64,000 nt of DNA from Comamonas antarctica (lineage in GTDB: Bacteria; Pseudomonadota; Gammaproteobacteria; Burkholderiales; Burkholderiaceae_C): NCBI RefSeq assembly GCF_013363755.1, contig NZ_CP054840.1, positions 1,254,001-1,318,000 on the forward strand, given 5' to 3'. The notes beneath the pieces were generated by a model. It did no database searches. It worked only from the letters and a program-made list of their open reading frames with translations, and was not told the DNA's origin. Every line of letters begins with the position of its first letter. Position 1 is the first letter of the stretch. Shown one piece after another: positions 17,926 through 31,674 of this stretch. Made by a program: the position numbers and the translations under genes.

Positions 17926-20526
17926 ATGTTGAAAGCCTATCGCGATCATGTGGCCGAGCGCGCCGCGCTTGGCATTCCACCCCTGCCGCTGGACGCGACG
18001 CAAGTGGCGGAGCTGATCGAGCTGATCAAGAACCCGCCCGCCGGCGAAGACGCCTTCCTGCTGGATCTGCTGACGCACCGCGTGCCCCCGGGCGTGGACG
18101 ATGCAGCCAAGGTCAAGGCCTCGTTCCTGGCAGCGGTCGCGCATGGCGACATCGCAGTGGGCCTGATCTCCAAGTCCCTGGCCACCGAGCTGCTGGGCAC
18201 CATGGTGGGCGGCTACAACGTGCATCCGCTGATCGAACTGCTGGACGACGCCGAAGTGGCGGGCGTGGCCGCCGAAGCGCTGAAGAAGACGCTGCTGATG
18301 TTCGACTACTTCAACGACGTCGAAGCCAAGGCCAAGGCCGGCAACGCCAAGGCGCAGGAAGTGATGCAGAGCTGGGCCGATGCCGAGTGGTTCACGAGCC
18401 GCCCCGAAGTCGCGCAGAAGATCACCGTCACGGTGTTCAAGGTGCCCGGCGAAACCAACACCGACGACCTGTCGCCCGCACCCGATGCCTGGAGCCGTCC
18501 CGACATTCCGCTGCACTACCTCGCCATGCTGAAGAACACGCGTCCCGACGCGGCCTTCAAGCCCGAGGAAGACGGCAAGCGCGGCCCGATGCAGTTCATC
18601 GAAGAACTCAAGTCCAAGGGCCACACCGTGGCCTACGTCGGCGACGTGGTCGGCACCGGCTCCTCGCGCAAGTCGGCCACCAACTCGGTGATCTGGGCCA
18701 CGGGCCAGGACATCCCGTTCGTGCCGAACAAGCGCTTCGGCGGCGTCACGCTGGGCGGCAAGATCGCGCCGATCTTCTTCAATACCCAGGAAGACTCGGG
18801 CTCGCTGCCGATCGAAGTCGACGTTTCCGCGCTCGAAATGGGCGATGTGATCGACATCTACCCCTATGCCGGCAAGATCGAGCGCGATGGCAACACCCTC
18901 GTGAACTTCGAACTCAAGAGCGAAGTGCTGCTGGACGAAGTGCGCGCCGGCGGCCGTATCAACCTGATCATCGGCCGTTCGCTGACCGCCAAGGCGCGTG
19001 AATCGCTGGGCCTGCCCGCGTCCACGGCCTTCCGCCTGCCCCAGGCGCCCGTGGCCACGCAAGCCGGCTTCACGCTGGCGCAGAAGATGGTCGGCCGCGC
19101 CGTCGGCCTGCCCGAAGGCCAGGGCGTGCGCCCCGGTACCTATTGCGAGCCGCGCATGACCACCGTGGGTTCGCAAGACACCACCGGCCCGATGACGCGC
19201 GACGAACTCAAGGACCTGGCCTGCCTGGGCTTCTCGGCCGACATGGTCATGCAGTCGTTCTGCCACACCGCGGCTTACCCCAAGCCCGTGGACGTGAAGA
19301 CGCACCGCGAACTGCCGGCGTTCATCAGCAACCGCGGCGGCGTGGCCCTGCGTCCCGGCGACGGCGTGATCCACAGCTGGCTCAACCGCCTGCTGCTGCC
19401 CGACACCGTCGGCACCGGCGGCGACTCGCACACGCGTTTCCCCATCGGCATCTCCTTCCCCGCGGGCTCGGGCCTGGTGGCCTTCGGCGCCGCCACGGGC
19501 GTGATGCCGCTGGACATGCCTGAATCGGTGCTGGTGCGCTTCAAGGGCGAAATGCAGCCCGGCGTGACGCTGCGCGACCTGGTGCACGCGATTCCGCTGT
19601 ACGCGATCAAGGCCGGTCTGCTGACGGTGGCCAAGGCCGGCAAGAAGAACGTGTTCTCGGGCCGCATCCTGGAAATCGAAGGCCTGCCCAACCTCAAGGT
19701 CGAACAGGCATTCGAGCTGTCCGACGCCTCGGCCGAGCGCTCGGCTGCGGGCTGCACCATCAAGCTTAACCCCGAGCCGGTCAAGGAATACCTGACCAGC
19801 AACGTGGTGCTGATGAAGAACATGATCGCCGAAGGCTATGCCGACCGCCGCACGCTGGAGCGCCGCATCGAGAAGGTGCAAGCCTGGCTCGACGCGCCGA
19901 ACCTGCTCGAAGCCGACAAGGACGCCGAATACGCTGCCGTGATCGAGATCGATCTGGCCGACATCCAGGAGCCGATCGTCTGCTGCCCGAACGACCCCGA
20001 TGACGCCAAGTTCCTGTCCGAAGTGTCCGGCACCAAGATCGATGAGTCCTTCATCGGTTCGTGCATGACCAACATCGGCCACTTCCGCGCAGCCGCCAAG
20101 CTGCTCGGCGGCCAGCGCGACATCCCGGTCAAGATGTGGGTTGCGCCCCCGACCAAGATGGACGAGAGCGAGCTGATCAAGGAAGGCCACTACGCGGCGT
20201 TCGGCGCCTCCGGTGCGCGCACCGAGATGCCCGGCTGCTCGCTGTGCATGGGCAACCAGGCCCAGGTGCGCGAAGGCGCGACCGTGATCTCGACCTCGAC
20301 GCGCAACTTCCCCAACCGCCTGGGCAAGAACACCAATGTGTTCCTGGGCTCGGCCGAATTGGCCGCCATTGCCTCGAAGATCGGCTATCTGCCCACGAAG
20401 CAGGAATACCTGCTGGCCATGGGCATCATCGACGCCGACAAGGCCAGCGTCTACCGCTACATGAACTTCGACCAGATCGAGGAGTACGCGGAAGTCGCCA
20501 AGGGCAACGTGGCTCCGGCCTGCTGA
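17926..20526 (+). CDS. acnB: aconitate hydratase B
   Basis: The 866-residue bifunctional aconitase/2-methylisocitrate dehydratase that isomerises citrate and isocitrate. The N-terminal HEAT-like domain ([19 protein letters not shown]) and swivelling domain come first, as is characteristic of AcnB. The [4Fe-4S] ligands are Cys713, in SCMTNIGHF, and Cys771 and Cys774, in [18 protein letters not shown] site precedes the ATG. The gene ends in a strong bidirectional terminator. A second aconitase of the A type follows 700 bp downstream. Confidence 0.97.
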   Translation: MLKAYRDHVAERAALGIPPLPLDATQVAELIELIKNPPAGEDAFLLDLLTHRVPPGVDDAAKVKASFLAAVAHGDIAVGLISKSLATELLGTMVGGYNVHPLIELLDDAEVAGVAAEALKKTLLMFDYFNDVEAKAKAGNAKAQEVMQSWADAEWFTSRPEVAQKITVTVFKVPGETNTDDLSPAPDAWSRPDIPLHYLAMLKNTRPDAAFKPEEDGKRGPMQFIEELKSKGHTVAYVGDVVGTGSSRKSATNSVIWATGQDIPFVPNKRFGGVTLGGKIAPIFFNTQEDSGSLPIEVDVSALEMGDVIDIYPYAGKIERDGNTLVNFELKSEVLLDEVRAGGRINLIIGRSLTAKARESLGLPASTAFRLPQAPVATQAGFTLAQKMVGRAVGLPEGQGVRPGTYCEPRMTTVGSQDTTGPMTRDELKDLACLGFSADMVMQSFCHTAAYPKPVDVKTHRELPAFISNRGGVALRPGDGVIHSWLNRLLLPDTVGTGGDSHTRFPIGISFPAGSGLVAFGAATGVMPLDMPESVLVRFKGEMQPGVTLRDLVHAIPLYAIKAGLLTVAKAGKKNVFSGRILEIEGLPNLKVEQAFELSDASAERSAAGCTIKLNPEPVKEYLTSNVVLMKNMIAEGYADRRTLERRIEKVQAWLDAPNLLEADKDAEYAAVIEIDLADIQEPIVCCPNDPDDAKFLSEVSGTKIDESFIGSCMTNIGHFRAAAKLLGGQRDIPVKMWVAPPTKMDESELIKEGHYAAFGASGARTEMPGCSLCMGNQAQVREGATVISTSTRNFPNRLGKNTNVFLGSAELAAIASKIGYLPTKQEYLLAMGIIDADKASVYRYMNFDQIEEYAEVAKGNVAPAC

Positions 20527-20540
20527 TTCTTCGGCTTGCG

Positions 20541-20574
20541 AATGAAAAACCCGCTTCGGCGGGTTTTTTCATTT
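20541..20574. terminator. bidirectional terminator between acnB and a convergent gene
   Basis: AAAAACCCGC-TTCG-GCGGGTTTTTT (20545-20570) is an ideal hairpin with a stable TTCG loop and T or A runs on both sides, so it can stop transcription from either direction. It overlaps the last codon of the convergent gene. Confidence 0.92.
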
Positions 20575-21126
20575 TCCGCGGCGCGCGCTGTGGCCGATGC
20601 TGGCCAGCATCCGCCGCCGCAGCAGGCCGCTCACGGGCCGGATCAGATACCAGTAGGGCGCGAACCTGCGCCGCGCCTCGGCATCGAGGCAGTACACGCG
20701 TGTCTCGGTGGTGAGCCGGGTGTGCGCGTCGTCCAGCTTCTGGGCAACGAAGCTCAGCAACAGCTTGGCCGAGCCCGGTGCATTGAAGTCCAGGAAGGCC
20801 CGGCCGTCGGCAATGCGCGCCTGGCCGTAATCGGAGCGCCAGAATTTGCCCGCCAGGCCCAGCAGCAGTTCCTCGTCGCCGCGTTGCTCCAGGCGGGTGA
20901 AGTTGTCGATGCCGAAGGCTGGCTGGGGCGCGCCGCTGCGCAGATGCAGGCGATCGAGCGCGCGCATGGGCAACTCCCTTGCGGCGATCGCATATTTGAA
21001 AAGCGCGTCGCCGTCGGGGCGATAGTCGCGCGCCGCGGCCATGACATGGGCCTGGGGCGCGGCGATGTCGAGCGCATGGCGTTCGCTGAAGTGGTAGTCG
21101 GGCAAATATTGCTGGTGAAGATGCAT
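20569..21126 (-). CDS. conserved hypothetical protein, SRPBCC-like
   Basis: 185 residues, cytoplasmic, no membrane segment. The C-terminal [20 protein letters not shown] ending and the alternating strand pattern resemble small SRPBCC/START-like proteins in which a helix of this kind closes the fold, but I cannot name a family with certainty. It starts 103 bp before acnA on the opposite strand, so the two may share a regulatory region. Confidence 0.6.
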   Translation of the reverse strand: MHLHQQYLPDYHFSERHALDIAAPQAHVMAAARDYRPDGDALFKYAIAARELPMRALDRLHLRSGAPQPAFGIDNFTRLEQRGDEELLLGLAGKFWRSDYGQARIADGRAFLDFNAPGSAKLLLSFVAQKLDDAHTRLTTETRVYCLDAEARRRFAPYWYLIRPVSGLLRRRMLASIGHSARRGK

Positions 21127-21228
21127 GCGGAGATATTAGTCCGCACTGCAGGGGCAGATGCGCCCTGGACCCACAGCGCCTGTCATGCATCGGGCGCACA
21201 ATGGTCCGACAGCAACAGGAGAGCCTCG

Positions 21229-24126
<2,898 letters not shown>

Positions 24127-24408
24127 GGCCGGCCGGCGCCGCGCGCCGCCAGGCGCGCATGCCAAAGGCTTTTCATGGGGAATAGCAAATCCCCGATGAT
24201 GCGTGCCGTCGCGGCCGTGCTCCTGCATGCGGCCGCGCGTGCAGCGCATCGCGCTTGGCCGGCCCCTGAAGATGACCTGGATCAACAAATCATCGGATAC
24301 GGCCCGAGCCCCCCGGTCTGCTGCTTTTGCCCAAAGCGCTTGCGGCGCATAGTGAGGGCAGGTCCGGTGCGATGCCAACGCTGCCGGCACCGTTGTCATT
24401 GAGGCCTT
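24127..24408. other. 282-bp intergenic region between acnA and ccoG
   Basis: No gene is supported here. It holds an A/T-poor stem-loop with GGGGA/TCCCC arms (near 24176-24194) and a GCGCGC-rich inverted segment shortly after acnA without a T run. I looked for an FNR/ANR-type box (TTGATnnnnATCAA) ahead of ccoG and saw none. Confidence 0.5.
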
Positions 24409-25848
<1,440 letters not shown>

Positions 25849-25949
25849 GCGCGCCAGGGCTGTCGCCGTGGTGACGGCCCGCGCCGCGCCGCCCGGGCGC
25901 CGGCGCGCGGTTTGGTTATGGTGTGCGCACCACGTTCACGCCGCACACC

Positions 25950-27722
25950 ATGACCCACGACAAAGATCCCGACCCCGCGCCCGCCGCCCCCGGTTTCCGC
26001 TCCGCCATCATTCGCAAAGGCACGGTGCGCGCCACGACGCGCAGCTTCCTGCATGCGCTGGGCCAGGACGATGAGGACATCGAACGCCCGCATATCGGCG
26101 TGTTCCACACCGGCGGCGAGATGAGTCCGTGCAACCTGAACCTGCGCGATCAGGCCCAGCATGCCAAGACCGGCATTTATGCCGGCGGCGGCACGCCGCA
26201 CGAATGCCCGGTGGTGTCCGTGAGCGACGGCCTGACGATGGCGCATTCGGGCATGCGCTTTTCGCTGGTCTCGCGCGAACTGATCGCCGACAGCGTCGAG
26301 GCCTCGGTGCGCGGCCACCAGTGGGACGGCATCTTTGCCATCGGCGCCTGCGACAAGAACCTGCCGGGCCTGATGATGGGCATGCTGCGCTGCAATGTCC
26401 CCAGCGTGTTCGTGCATGGCGGCTCGGCGCTGCCCGGGCAGATGCCCGGGCCGGACGGGCGCGACCTGAATGTCGTCGATACCTATGAAACGATCGGCCA
26501 GGTGCTGGCCGGCAAGGCCACGGCCGAGGACCTGGCGCAGATCAGCCGCAGCTGCCTGCCCACGGCGGGGGCCTGCGCGGGTCAGTTCACGGCCAACACC
26601 ATGGGCATGGTCAGCGAGGCGCTGGGCCTGGCGCCCATCGGCTCGAGCATGCTGCCCGCGGTGTTCAGCGAACGCGCGCCGCTCATGCGCCGCGCCGCCA
26701 AGACGCTGATGCGCGCGGTCTGGGCCAGCGCCCAGGGGCGCGGGCCGCTGCCGCGCGACATCGTCACGCGCCAGGCGCTGGAGAACGCCTGCGCCGTGGT
26801 CAGCGCCACGGGCGGCTCGACCAATGCCGCGCTGCACCTGCCGGCGATTGCGCACGAAGCCGGCATCCGCTTCCATCTCGACGATGTGGCCGAAGTCTTT
26901 GCGCGCACGCCGCTGATTGCCGACCTGCGCCCGGGCGGGCGCTATCTGGCGCGCGACGTGCATTACATCGGCGGCGCGGGCGTGATCCTGCGCAGCCTGC
27001 TCGACCAGGGCCTGCTGCATGGCGAGGCACTGACCTTCACCGGCCGCACGCTGGCCGAGGAACTCGCGTCTGCGCTTGCGCCCGACGGGCAGGTGGTGCG
27101 CGCCGCCGACAACCCGATCTCGCGCGATGGCGGCCTGGCCGTGCTCAAGGGCAATCTGTGCCCCGATGGCGCGCTGCTCAAGACCGCGGGACTGGGCACG
27201 CTGAGCCACCGCGGCCCGGCGCGCGTGTTCGAGTCGGAGGAGCAGGCCCAGGCTGCCGTGCAGGCCATGAACTACAGCGCTGGCGATGTGATCGTGATCC
27301 GCAACGAAGGCCCGAAGGGCAGCCCTGGCATGCGCGAGATGCTGGGCATCACCGCCTTGCTCTATGGCCAGGGCATGGGCGACAAGGTGGCGCTGCTGAC
27401 CGACGGACGCTTCTCGGGCGCGACGCGCGGCCTGTGCATAGGCTATGCCGGGCCCGAAGCCGCCGACAACGGCCCGATCGCGGTGCTGCGCGATGGCGAC
27501 ATGATCAGCATCGACGCGCGCCCGCTGGCGCGCTCGATCACGGTGGAGCTTTCCGAATCGGAGCTGGCGCTGCGCCTGCAGGAGCATGCGCGCCATGCTC
27601 GCGTAAACACGGGAGCGCAGTGGGGCGGGTTGCTGGAAAAATATGCGCTGACGGTGCGGCCGGCCCACCAGGGCGCGGTCACGCACTCGGGCGCGGTCAC
27701 CTGGCTGCGCGACGAAGGCTGA
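25950..27722 (+). CDS. IlvD/Edd-family dehydratase (dihydroxy-acid dehydratase-like)
   Basis: A 590-residue iron-sulfur dehydratase. Family cluster cysteines are seen in [22 protein letters not shown] and [20 protein letters not shown], and the catalytic-serine region is in [16 protein letters not shown]. These belong to the DHAD/sugar-acid dehydratase superfamily. It could be an extra dihydroxy-acid dehydratase or a sugar-acid dehydratase. The neighbour is a TctC-type receptor, and IlvD/Edd genes paired with such receptors often act on imported acids, which makes a catabolic role plausible. The symbol ilvD is withheld because that choice cannot be made from sequence. Confidence 0.85.
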   Translation: MTHDKDPDPAPAAPGFRSAIIRKGTVRATTRSFLHALGQDDEDIERPHIGVFHTGGEMSPCNLNLRDQAQHAKTGIYAGGGTPHECPVVSVSDGLTMAHSGMRFSLVSRELIADSVEASVRGHQWDGIFAIGACDKNLPGLMMGMLRCNVPSVFVHGGSALPGQMPGPDGRDLNVVDTYETIGQVLAGKATAEDLAQISRSCLPTAGACAGQFTANTMGMVSEALGLAPIGSSMLPAVFSERAPLMRRAAKTLMRAVWASAQGRGPLPRDIVTRQALENACAVVSATGGSTNAALHLPAIAHEAGIRFHLDDVAEVFARTPLIADLRPGGRYLARDVHYIGGAGVILRSLLDQGLLHGEALTFTGRTLAEELASALAPDGQVVRAADNPISRDGGLAVLKGNLCPDGALLKTAGLGTLSHRGPARVFESEEQAQAAVQAMNYSAGDVIVIRNEGPKGSPGMREMLGITALLYGQGMGDKVALLTDGRFSGATRGLCIGYAGPEAADNGPIAVLRDGDMISIDARPLARSITVELSESELALRLQEHARHARVNTGAQWGGLLEKYALTVRPAHQGAVTHSGAVTWLRDEG

Positions 27723-27771
27723 ACGCTAGGGTGGCCGCGTCTGCCTTCAATCCACACCAAGAAAGCAGTCA

Positions 27772-28770
27772 ATGACCTTGAATCGACGGGAATGGCTGGG
27801 CGCCGCGGGCGCCGGCGGCGCCGGCGCGCTGCTGGCCAGCCTGGGAATGGCGGCCCACGCCCAGGCCGCGCTGGAGAGCCTCAACATCATCACCGGCTTT
27901 GCCGCGGGCGGCACCTCCGACGCGATCTGCCGGCGCGTGGCCACGCATCTGGCGCCGGCCTACGCGAAGATGGCCGTGGTGGAAAACCGCACCGGCGCGG
28001 GCGGCCAGATTGCCATCAACTACGTCAAGGGCCGGCCCGGCGATGGCGCGACGCTGCTGCAGACGCCGACCTCGATGCTGTCGATCTATCCGCACATCTA
28101 CAAGAAGCTGTCGTACAACCCCGTGACCGATCTGGCGCCAGTGTCGCTCGGCTGCATCTTCGACTTCGGCTTTGCGGTCGGCCCGGCCGTGCCGGCCCAG
28201 GTGACCAACGTGCGCGAGTTCCTGGCCTGGGCCAAGGCCAACCCGCAGGGCGCGAACTTCGGCTCGCCCGCGCCCGGCTCGACACCGCATTTCATCGGCG
28301 CACTGCTGGGCCAGCATGGCGGCGTCGATCTCAAGCATGCAGGCTACCGCGGCACCCAGCCGGCGCTGCTCGACATGATGGGCGGCAACATCTCGGCGGT
28401 TTCGGGGCCGGTGGGCGACATGCTGCAGCATGTATCCAGCGGCAAGCTGCGCATCCTGGGCGTGAGCGGCCAGCGCCGCAGCCGTTTCGCACCCCAGGTG
28501 CCGACGCTGGTGGAGCAGGGCTACGCCGACATGGCGCACAGCGAATGGTTTGCGTTCTTCCTGCCGGCCAAGACGCCGCCCGAACTGGTGCAGCGTCTCA
28601 ACGGCCATCTGCGCAGCGCGCTGGCATCGAAGGACGTGGTCGACAGCCTGGCGACTTTCGGCCTCGAAGCCATGTCGTCGACGCCCGCGGAACTGGCGGC
28701 GCTGGTGAAGTCCGAAGTGGAGAAATGGGGCCCCATCGTCCAGCGCGTGGGCTTCACTGCCGAGGGCTGA
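27772..28770 (+). CDS. Bug/TctC-family tripartite tricarboxylate receptor
   Basis: A 332-residue periplasmic binding protein of the Bug family, greatly expanded in Burkholderiales. A twin-arginine-like export signal (NRREWLGAAG, then a hydrophobic stretch to about residue 29) precedes the mature domain, which opens INIITGFAAGGTSDAICR-like with the usual carboxylate-binding loops (VENRTGAGGQIAINYV; NFGSPAPGSTPHFIG). No TctA/TctB permease is adjacent. It lies 49 bp behind the IlvD/Edd gene and is probably co-transcribed, so the ligand may be that enzyme's substrate. Confidence 0.9.
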   Translation: MTLNRREWLGAAGAGGAGALLASLGMAAHAQAALESLNIITGFAAGGTSDAICRRVATHLAPAYAKMAVVENRTGAGGQIAINYVKGRPGDGATLLQTPTSMLSIYPHIYKKLSYNPVTDLAPVSLGCIFDFGFAVGPAVPAQVTNVREFLAWAKANPQGANFGSPAPGSTPHFIGALLGQHGGVDLKHAGYRGTQPALLDMMGGNISAVSGPVGDMLQHVSSGKLRILGVSGQRRSRFAPQVPTLVEQGYADMAHSEWFAFFLPAKTPPELVQRLNGHLRSALASKDVVDSLATFGLEAMSSTPAELAALVKSEVEKWGPIVQRVGFTAEG

Positions 28771-28801
28771 ACACCCGCCGACGCGGCGGCATGCAAGAAG
28801 C

Positions 28802-28827
28802 AACGGGAGCCTGGGCTCCCGTTTTTT
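28802..28827 (+). terminator. Rho-independent terminator after the TctC-type gene
   Basis: ACGGGAGCC-TGG-GCTCCCGT followed by six T residues, 32 bases after the stop codon. Confidence 0.92.
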
Positions 28828-28901
28828 ATGCTGGTGTGACAATCCCCCATGCATAACATGTTGTTTTGCCGCACAGACTGCGTAAAAACGCGTACAGGGT
28901 T

Positions 28902-28907
28902 TATACT
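28902..28907 (+). promoter_or_regulatory. candidate -10 box for the structured transcript
   Basis: TATACT in the context GGTTTATACTGGGGG is a near-perfect -10. The matching -35 position holds no good hexamer (TGCGTA region), so a helper factor or an extended element would be needed. Start of transcription is expected near 28914. Confidence 0.45.
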
Positions 28908-29001
28908 GGGGGCTACGGGTTACTACTTAGGTGATCTGCTCTGGCGGTGTTTGGAGATGCGAGCCGCCAGTTGTTTGAGTGCATCTCATAGAAAGCACAC
29001 C

Positions 29002-29079
29002 ATGCGTCAAGCCATCAACACCCTGATCACCTTCATCGCTGACTACCGCGAAGCCCACGTCGGCCTGGCCAACCAGTAA
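29002..29079 (+). CDS. possible small protein, 25 residues
   Basis: ATG to TAA encodes a 25-residue peptide beginning MRQAINTLITFIADY. It could form one amphipathic helix and has no cysteine. A weak AGAAAG ribosome site lies 8 bases upstream, just after the second interlocking stem arm. The frame continues upstream to an ATG at 28849, but that start would lie before the -10 box, so the short form is preferred. It may be a real small protein, a regulatory leader peptide or chance. Confidence 0.4.
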   Translation: MRQAINTLITFIADYREAHVGLANQ

Positions 29080-29157
29080 TTGCAGGGAACCTGCGCAGCG
29101 CTCGCCAGAGCGTCTGATGCGCACGGACAAGCCCGAAAGGGTTGCGGGTCCGGGACA

Positions 29158-29195
29158 AAATACTCCATGACACTGGGTCCTGGAGTATTTTTTTT
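29158..29195 (+). terminator. strong Rho-independent terminator of the structured transcript
   Basis: AATACTCCA (29159-29167) and TGGAGTATT (29181-29189) form a nine-bp stem followed by a run of T residues. It lies 79 bases after the small ORF and about 46 bases before the MarR-type gene, isolating the two. Confidence 0.92.
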
Positions 29196-29222
29196 GCCTG
29201 CTTGTTTCAATTGATGATTAGG

Positions 29223-29239
29223 CACCATATAGTATGGTG
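29223..29239. promoter_or_regulatory. inverted repeat overlapping the MarR gene start region
   Basis: CACCATA-TAG-TATGGTG is a perfect 7+7 bp inverted repeat that ends two bases before the ATG of the regulator. It contains a possible -10 (TATAGT, 29228-29233), which would start the mRNA at or next to the ATG. MarR proteins usually bind such palindromes in their own promoters, so autoregulation is likely. Confidence 0.65.
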
Positions 29240-29241
29240 AC

Positions 29242-29751
29242 ATGCAAGAATTTGAACAAAAATACCAGGCGCTGCTGGCCGAGGCCGGCCGGCGCCAGTG
29301 GCCCGGGCAGGACCGCATTCGCCTGTGCTTCCAGACGCTGTCGCTGGCCGCGGCCATCGACCGCGATTGCGCGCGCGTGCTGGCAGGATATGGTTTGTCG
29401 GAAGGCCGCTTCGTGCTGCTGTTCCTGCTCGACGCGGCAAGCGGCGGGCTGGCGCCGCGTGAGCTCGCCGATCAGGCCGGCGTGACGCGCGCGACGGTGA
29501 CCGGCCTGCTGGACGGCCTCGAGCGCGATGCATTGGTCGAACGCCGGACCGACGCGGCCGACCGGCGCGCGCTGCGGGTACAGCTCACCGCGCGTGGCAG
29601 GGAGCTGGCGCAGGCCGTGGTGGCCGAGCACGGCCGCTGGATTGCCGGCGTGTTTGGCGGGCTGTCGGCGGCAGAGCGCATTCAGCTCGAAGGCCTGCTG
29701 GACAAGGTGGCGGCCGGGCTGGCGGCACGCCGCAGCGCGGGCGCGCCATGA
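29242..29751 (+). CDS. MarR-family transcriptional regulator
   Basis: A 169-residue winged-helix regulator. The recognition region LAPRELADQAGVTRATVTGLLDGLERDALV and the wing RRTDAADRRALRVQLT (about residues 73-115) are typical of MarR. No normal ribosome site precedes the ATG; instead the perfect inverted repeat at 29223-29239 ends two bases before it, and translation may be leaderless. The stop overlaps the start of the AlkC-like gene (ATGA), so the regulator probably controls a small two-gene operon. Confidence 0.88.
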   Translation: MQEFEQKYQALLAEAGRRQWPGQDRIRLCFQTLSLAAAIDRDCARVLAGYGLSEGRFVLLFLLDAASGGLAPRELADQAGVTRATVTGLLDGLERDALVERRTDAADRRALRVQLTARGRELAQAVVAEHGRWIAGVFGGLSAAERIQLEGLLDKVAAGLAARRSAGAP

Positions 29752-30530
29752 CGCCGCCCGCAACGCGCAAGGGCGCGCGCCGCGGCGCCGACATTCCCGC
29801 CGGGCTGCTCGATGCGTTGTCGCTGGGCACCGTGCAGAGCGCAACACTGGTCGAGGGCCTCGCGGTGGACCAGGCGCGCTTGCTGAATGCGGTGTTTCCG
29901 GCGCTGCCGACGCCGGTGCTGGCGCAGGCGGCCCAGGTCTGCGCGCGCGGCATCCTGCAACGCATGCACGGCATGGGCAGCCTGCTCTTCACGGCATTGG
30001 GCAGCGCCGGCATCGACACCTGCCGCAGCCACGCCTCGGATACCGTGCGCGGCTGGGCCTGCTTCATGGTGGCGAGCCAACCCCAGTTGGATCTGGCGGC
30101 GCGGCTCGACGCCATTCGTCCGCTGGCCGACGATGCCCATTTTGGCGTGCGCGAATGGGCATGGATGGCGCTGCGGCCGCAGCTGGTTGCGGAACTCGGC
30201 GCGGCCATCGAGATATTGGCTGGCTGGACCTCGCAGCCGTCCGAGCGCCTGCGCCGCTTTGCCTGTGAAGCACTGCGTCCGCGCGGCGTCTGGTGCGCGC
30301 ACATCGCGGCTTTCAGGCAACAACCGGAACGCGGCCTGCCATTGCTGGAGCCGCTGCGCGCCGACCCATCGGCCTATGTGCAGGATTCAGTGGCCAACTG
30401 GCTCAACGACGCCGCCAAGACCCAGCCGGACTGGGCGCGCTCGTTGTGTGCCCAGTGGCTGCAAGGCGAGCCGCAGGCCGCGACGCGCCGTATCTGCCAG
30501 CGCGGTTTGCGCAGCCTGCCTCGTCCCTGA
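29748..30530 (+). CDS. DNA alkylation repair protein, AlkC/AlkD-like HEAT-repeat glycosylase
   Basis: A 260-residue helical-repeat protein. The C-terminal half carries the signatures of the ALK (AlkC/AlkD) glycosylase family: SERLRRFACEALRPRGVW around residues 165-182 and YVQDSVANWLNDAAKTQPDW around 205-225. Family members excise N3- and N7-alkylated bases without flipping the base. Translational coupling to a MarR-type gene suggests inducible expression, perhaps by an electrophile. The assignment rests on these motifs; the first 100 residues are less recognisable. Confidence 0.75.
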   Translation: MTPPATRKGARRGADIPAGLLDALSLGTVQSATLVEGLAVDQARLLNAVFPALPTPVLAQAAQVCARGILQRMHGMGSLLFTALGSAGIDTCRSHASDTVRGWACFMVASQPQLDLAARLDAIRPLADDAHFGVREWAWMALRPQLVAELGAAIEILAGWTSQPSERLRRFACEALRPRGVWCAHIAAFRQQPERGLPLLEPLRADPSAYVQDSVANWLNDAAKTQPDWARSLCAQWLQGEPQAATRRICQRGLRSLPRP

Positions 30531-30544
30531 AGCCCGGGGCAGAT

Positions 30545-31645
30545 TCAAGCCGCCAGCGGCGCGAACAGCCCGCGCGCGCCATGCGGCTGGCAGCGCAGGT
30601 ACTGCGCCGAAGCCGGCACCTGTGCGCCCAGCACCTGGGCCGCATGCCAGGGCCAGCGCGGATTGAAGAGGGCGGCGCGCGCGATGGCAATGGCATCGGC
30701 ATCGCCCGCGTCGAGCGCGGCCTGGGCCTGCAGCGGCTCGGTGATCAAGCCCACGCCGATCACCGGCATTTGCAGTTGCGCGCGCAGCGCGTGCGCGAGC
30801 GGCAACTGGTAGCCCGGACCGACGGGAATCTGCTGCGCCGGGCTCAGGCCGCCGCTCGAGACATGCAGGAAGGCGCAGCCCAGGGCCTGCAGTTCCTTGG
30901 CCAGCACCGCGCTTTGTTCGACATCCCAGCCGCCATCGATCCAGTCGGTGGCCGAGAGGCGCACGCCCACGGGCAGGGTGTCGCCCACGGCGGCGCGCAC
31001 CGCACTGAACACTTCCAGCGTGAGGCGCAGGCGGTTTTCCAGGCTGCCGCCATACTGGTCGGTGCGCTGGTTCGACAGCGGCGACAGGAACTGGTGCAGC
31101 AGGTAGCCATGCGCCGCGTGCAGTTCGATCAGGTCGTAGCCCAGGCGCTGCGCGCGCAGCGCCGCGTCGACGAACGCCTTCTTCACGCGCACGATGTCGG
31201 CCAGCGTGGCGGCTGCGGGCGTGGGCACTTCGGGCGCTGCCGACAGCGCGCTCGGACCCAGCGTGGGCCAGGCTTGATCCGCGGGCAGCGGGCCGCCGCC
31301 GAGCCAGGGCTGCAGGCTCGACGCCTTGCGGCCCGCGTGCCCCAGTTGCACGCCCAGCTTGATGCCGCTGAAGCGGCGCACATGTTCGATCACCGGGCGC
31401 ATGGCCGCCTCGTTGGCATCGCTCCAAAGCCCCAGGTCCTTGGGACTGATGCGGCCGATGGCCTCGACGGCGGTGGCTTCGACGATCAGCAGGCCCGCGC
31501 CCGACTGGGCCAGCTGGCCGTAATGCATCAGATGCCAGTCGGTGGCGCAGCCATCGTCGGCGCTATAGGTGCACATCGGCGCGATCACGATGCGGTTGGA
31601 CAGCTGGGCAGGGCCCACGGGCAGGGGGGAGAACAGGGCGGTCAT
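30545..31645 (-). CDS. NADH:flavin oxidoreductase of the old yellow enzyme family, YqjM class
   Basis: A 366-residue FMN TIM-barrel ene-reductase that reduces activated C=C bonds, and sometimes nitro groups, with NAD(P)H. APMCTYSADDG with Cys25 is the mark of the YqjM/thermophilic-like class, where this cysteine tunes the flavin. QLGHAGRKAS, LIELHAAHGYLLHQFLSPLSNQ and QYGGSLENRLR supply the FMN and substrate-binding residues. It lies 29 bp downstream of the ParB-like gene on the same strand, although no functional link is evident. Confidence 0.93.
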   Translation of the reverse strand: MTALFSPLPVGPAQLSNRIVIAPMCTYSADDGCATDWHLMHYGQLAQSGAGLLIVEATAVEAIGRISPKDLGLWSDANEAAMRPVIEHVRRFSGIKLGVQLGHAGRKASSLQPWLGGGPLPADQAWPTLGPSALSAAPEVPTPAAATLADIVRVKKAFVDAALRAQRLGYDLIELHAAHGYLLHQFLSPLSNQRTDQYGGSLENRLRLTLEVFSAVRAAVGDTLPVGVRLSATDWIDGGWDVEQSAVLAKELQALGCAFLHVSSGGLSPAQQIPVGPGYQLPLAHALRAQLQMPVIGVGLITEPLQAQAALDAGDADAIAIARAALFNPRWPWHAAQVLGAQVPASAQYLRCQPHGARGLFAPLAA

Positions 31646-31674
31646 GGCATCCGTTGGTGAGACGAGGGAAGTAA

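Larger units (their letters stand above)
28908..29195 (+). ncRNA. candidate structured RNA with an embedded 25-codon ORF
   Basis: The stretch between two unrelated genes has its own -10 box, several stems and its own terminator. CTGGCGG (28941-28947) pairs with CCGCCAG (28964-28970), and GAGATGC (28954-28960) pairs with GCATCTC (28981-28987). These arms interlock, so they form either a pseudoknot or two alternative folds. After the small ORF come TGCGCA/TGCGCA (29092-29097, 29118-29123) enclosing CGCTC/GAGCG (29099-29103, 29108-29112), then CGGAC/GTCCG (29124-29128, 29148-29152) enclosing AGCCC-GAAA-GGGTT, then the terminator. I do not recognise a known RNA class. It could be a dual-function small RNA, a leader that controls the small ORF, or a riboswitch-like element. 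Confidence 0.5.

Noticed and set aside
28849..29001. N-terminal extension of the 25-codon ORF to a 76-residue protein
   Set aside because: The ATG at 28849 lies upstream of the -10 box, there is no ribosome site, and the extension would lie over the interlocking stems.
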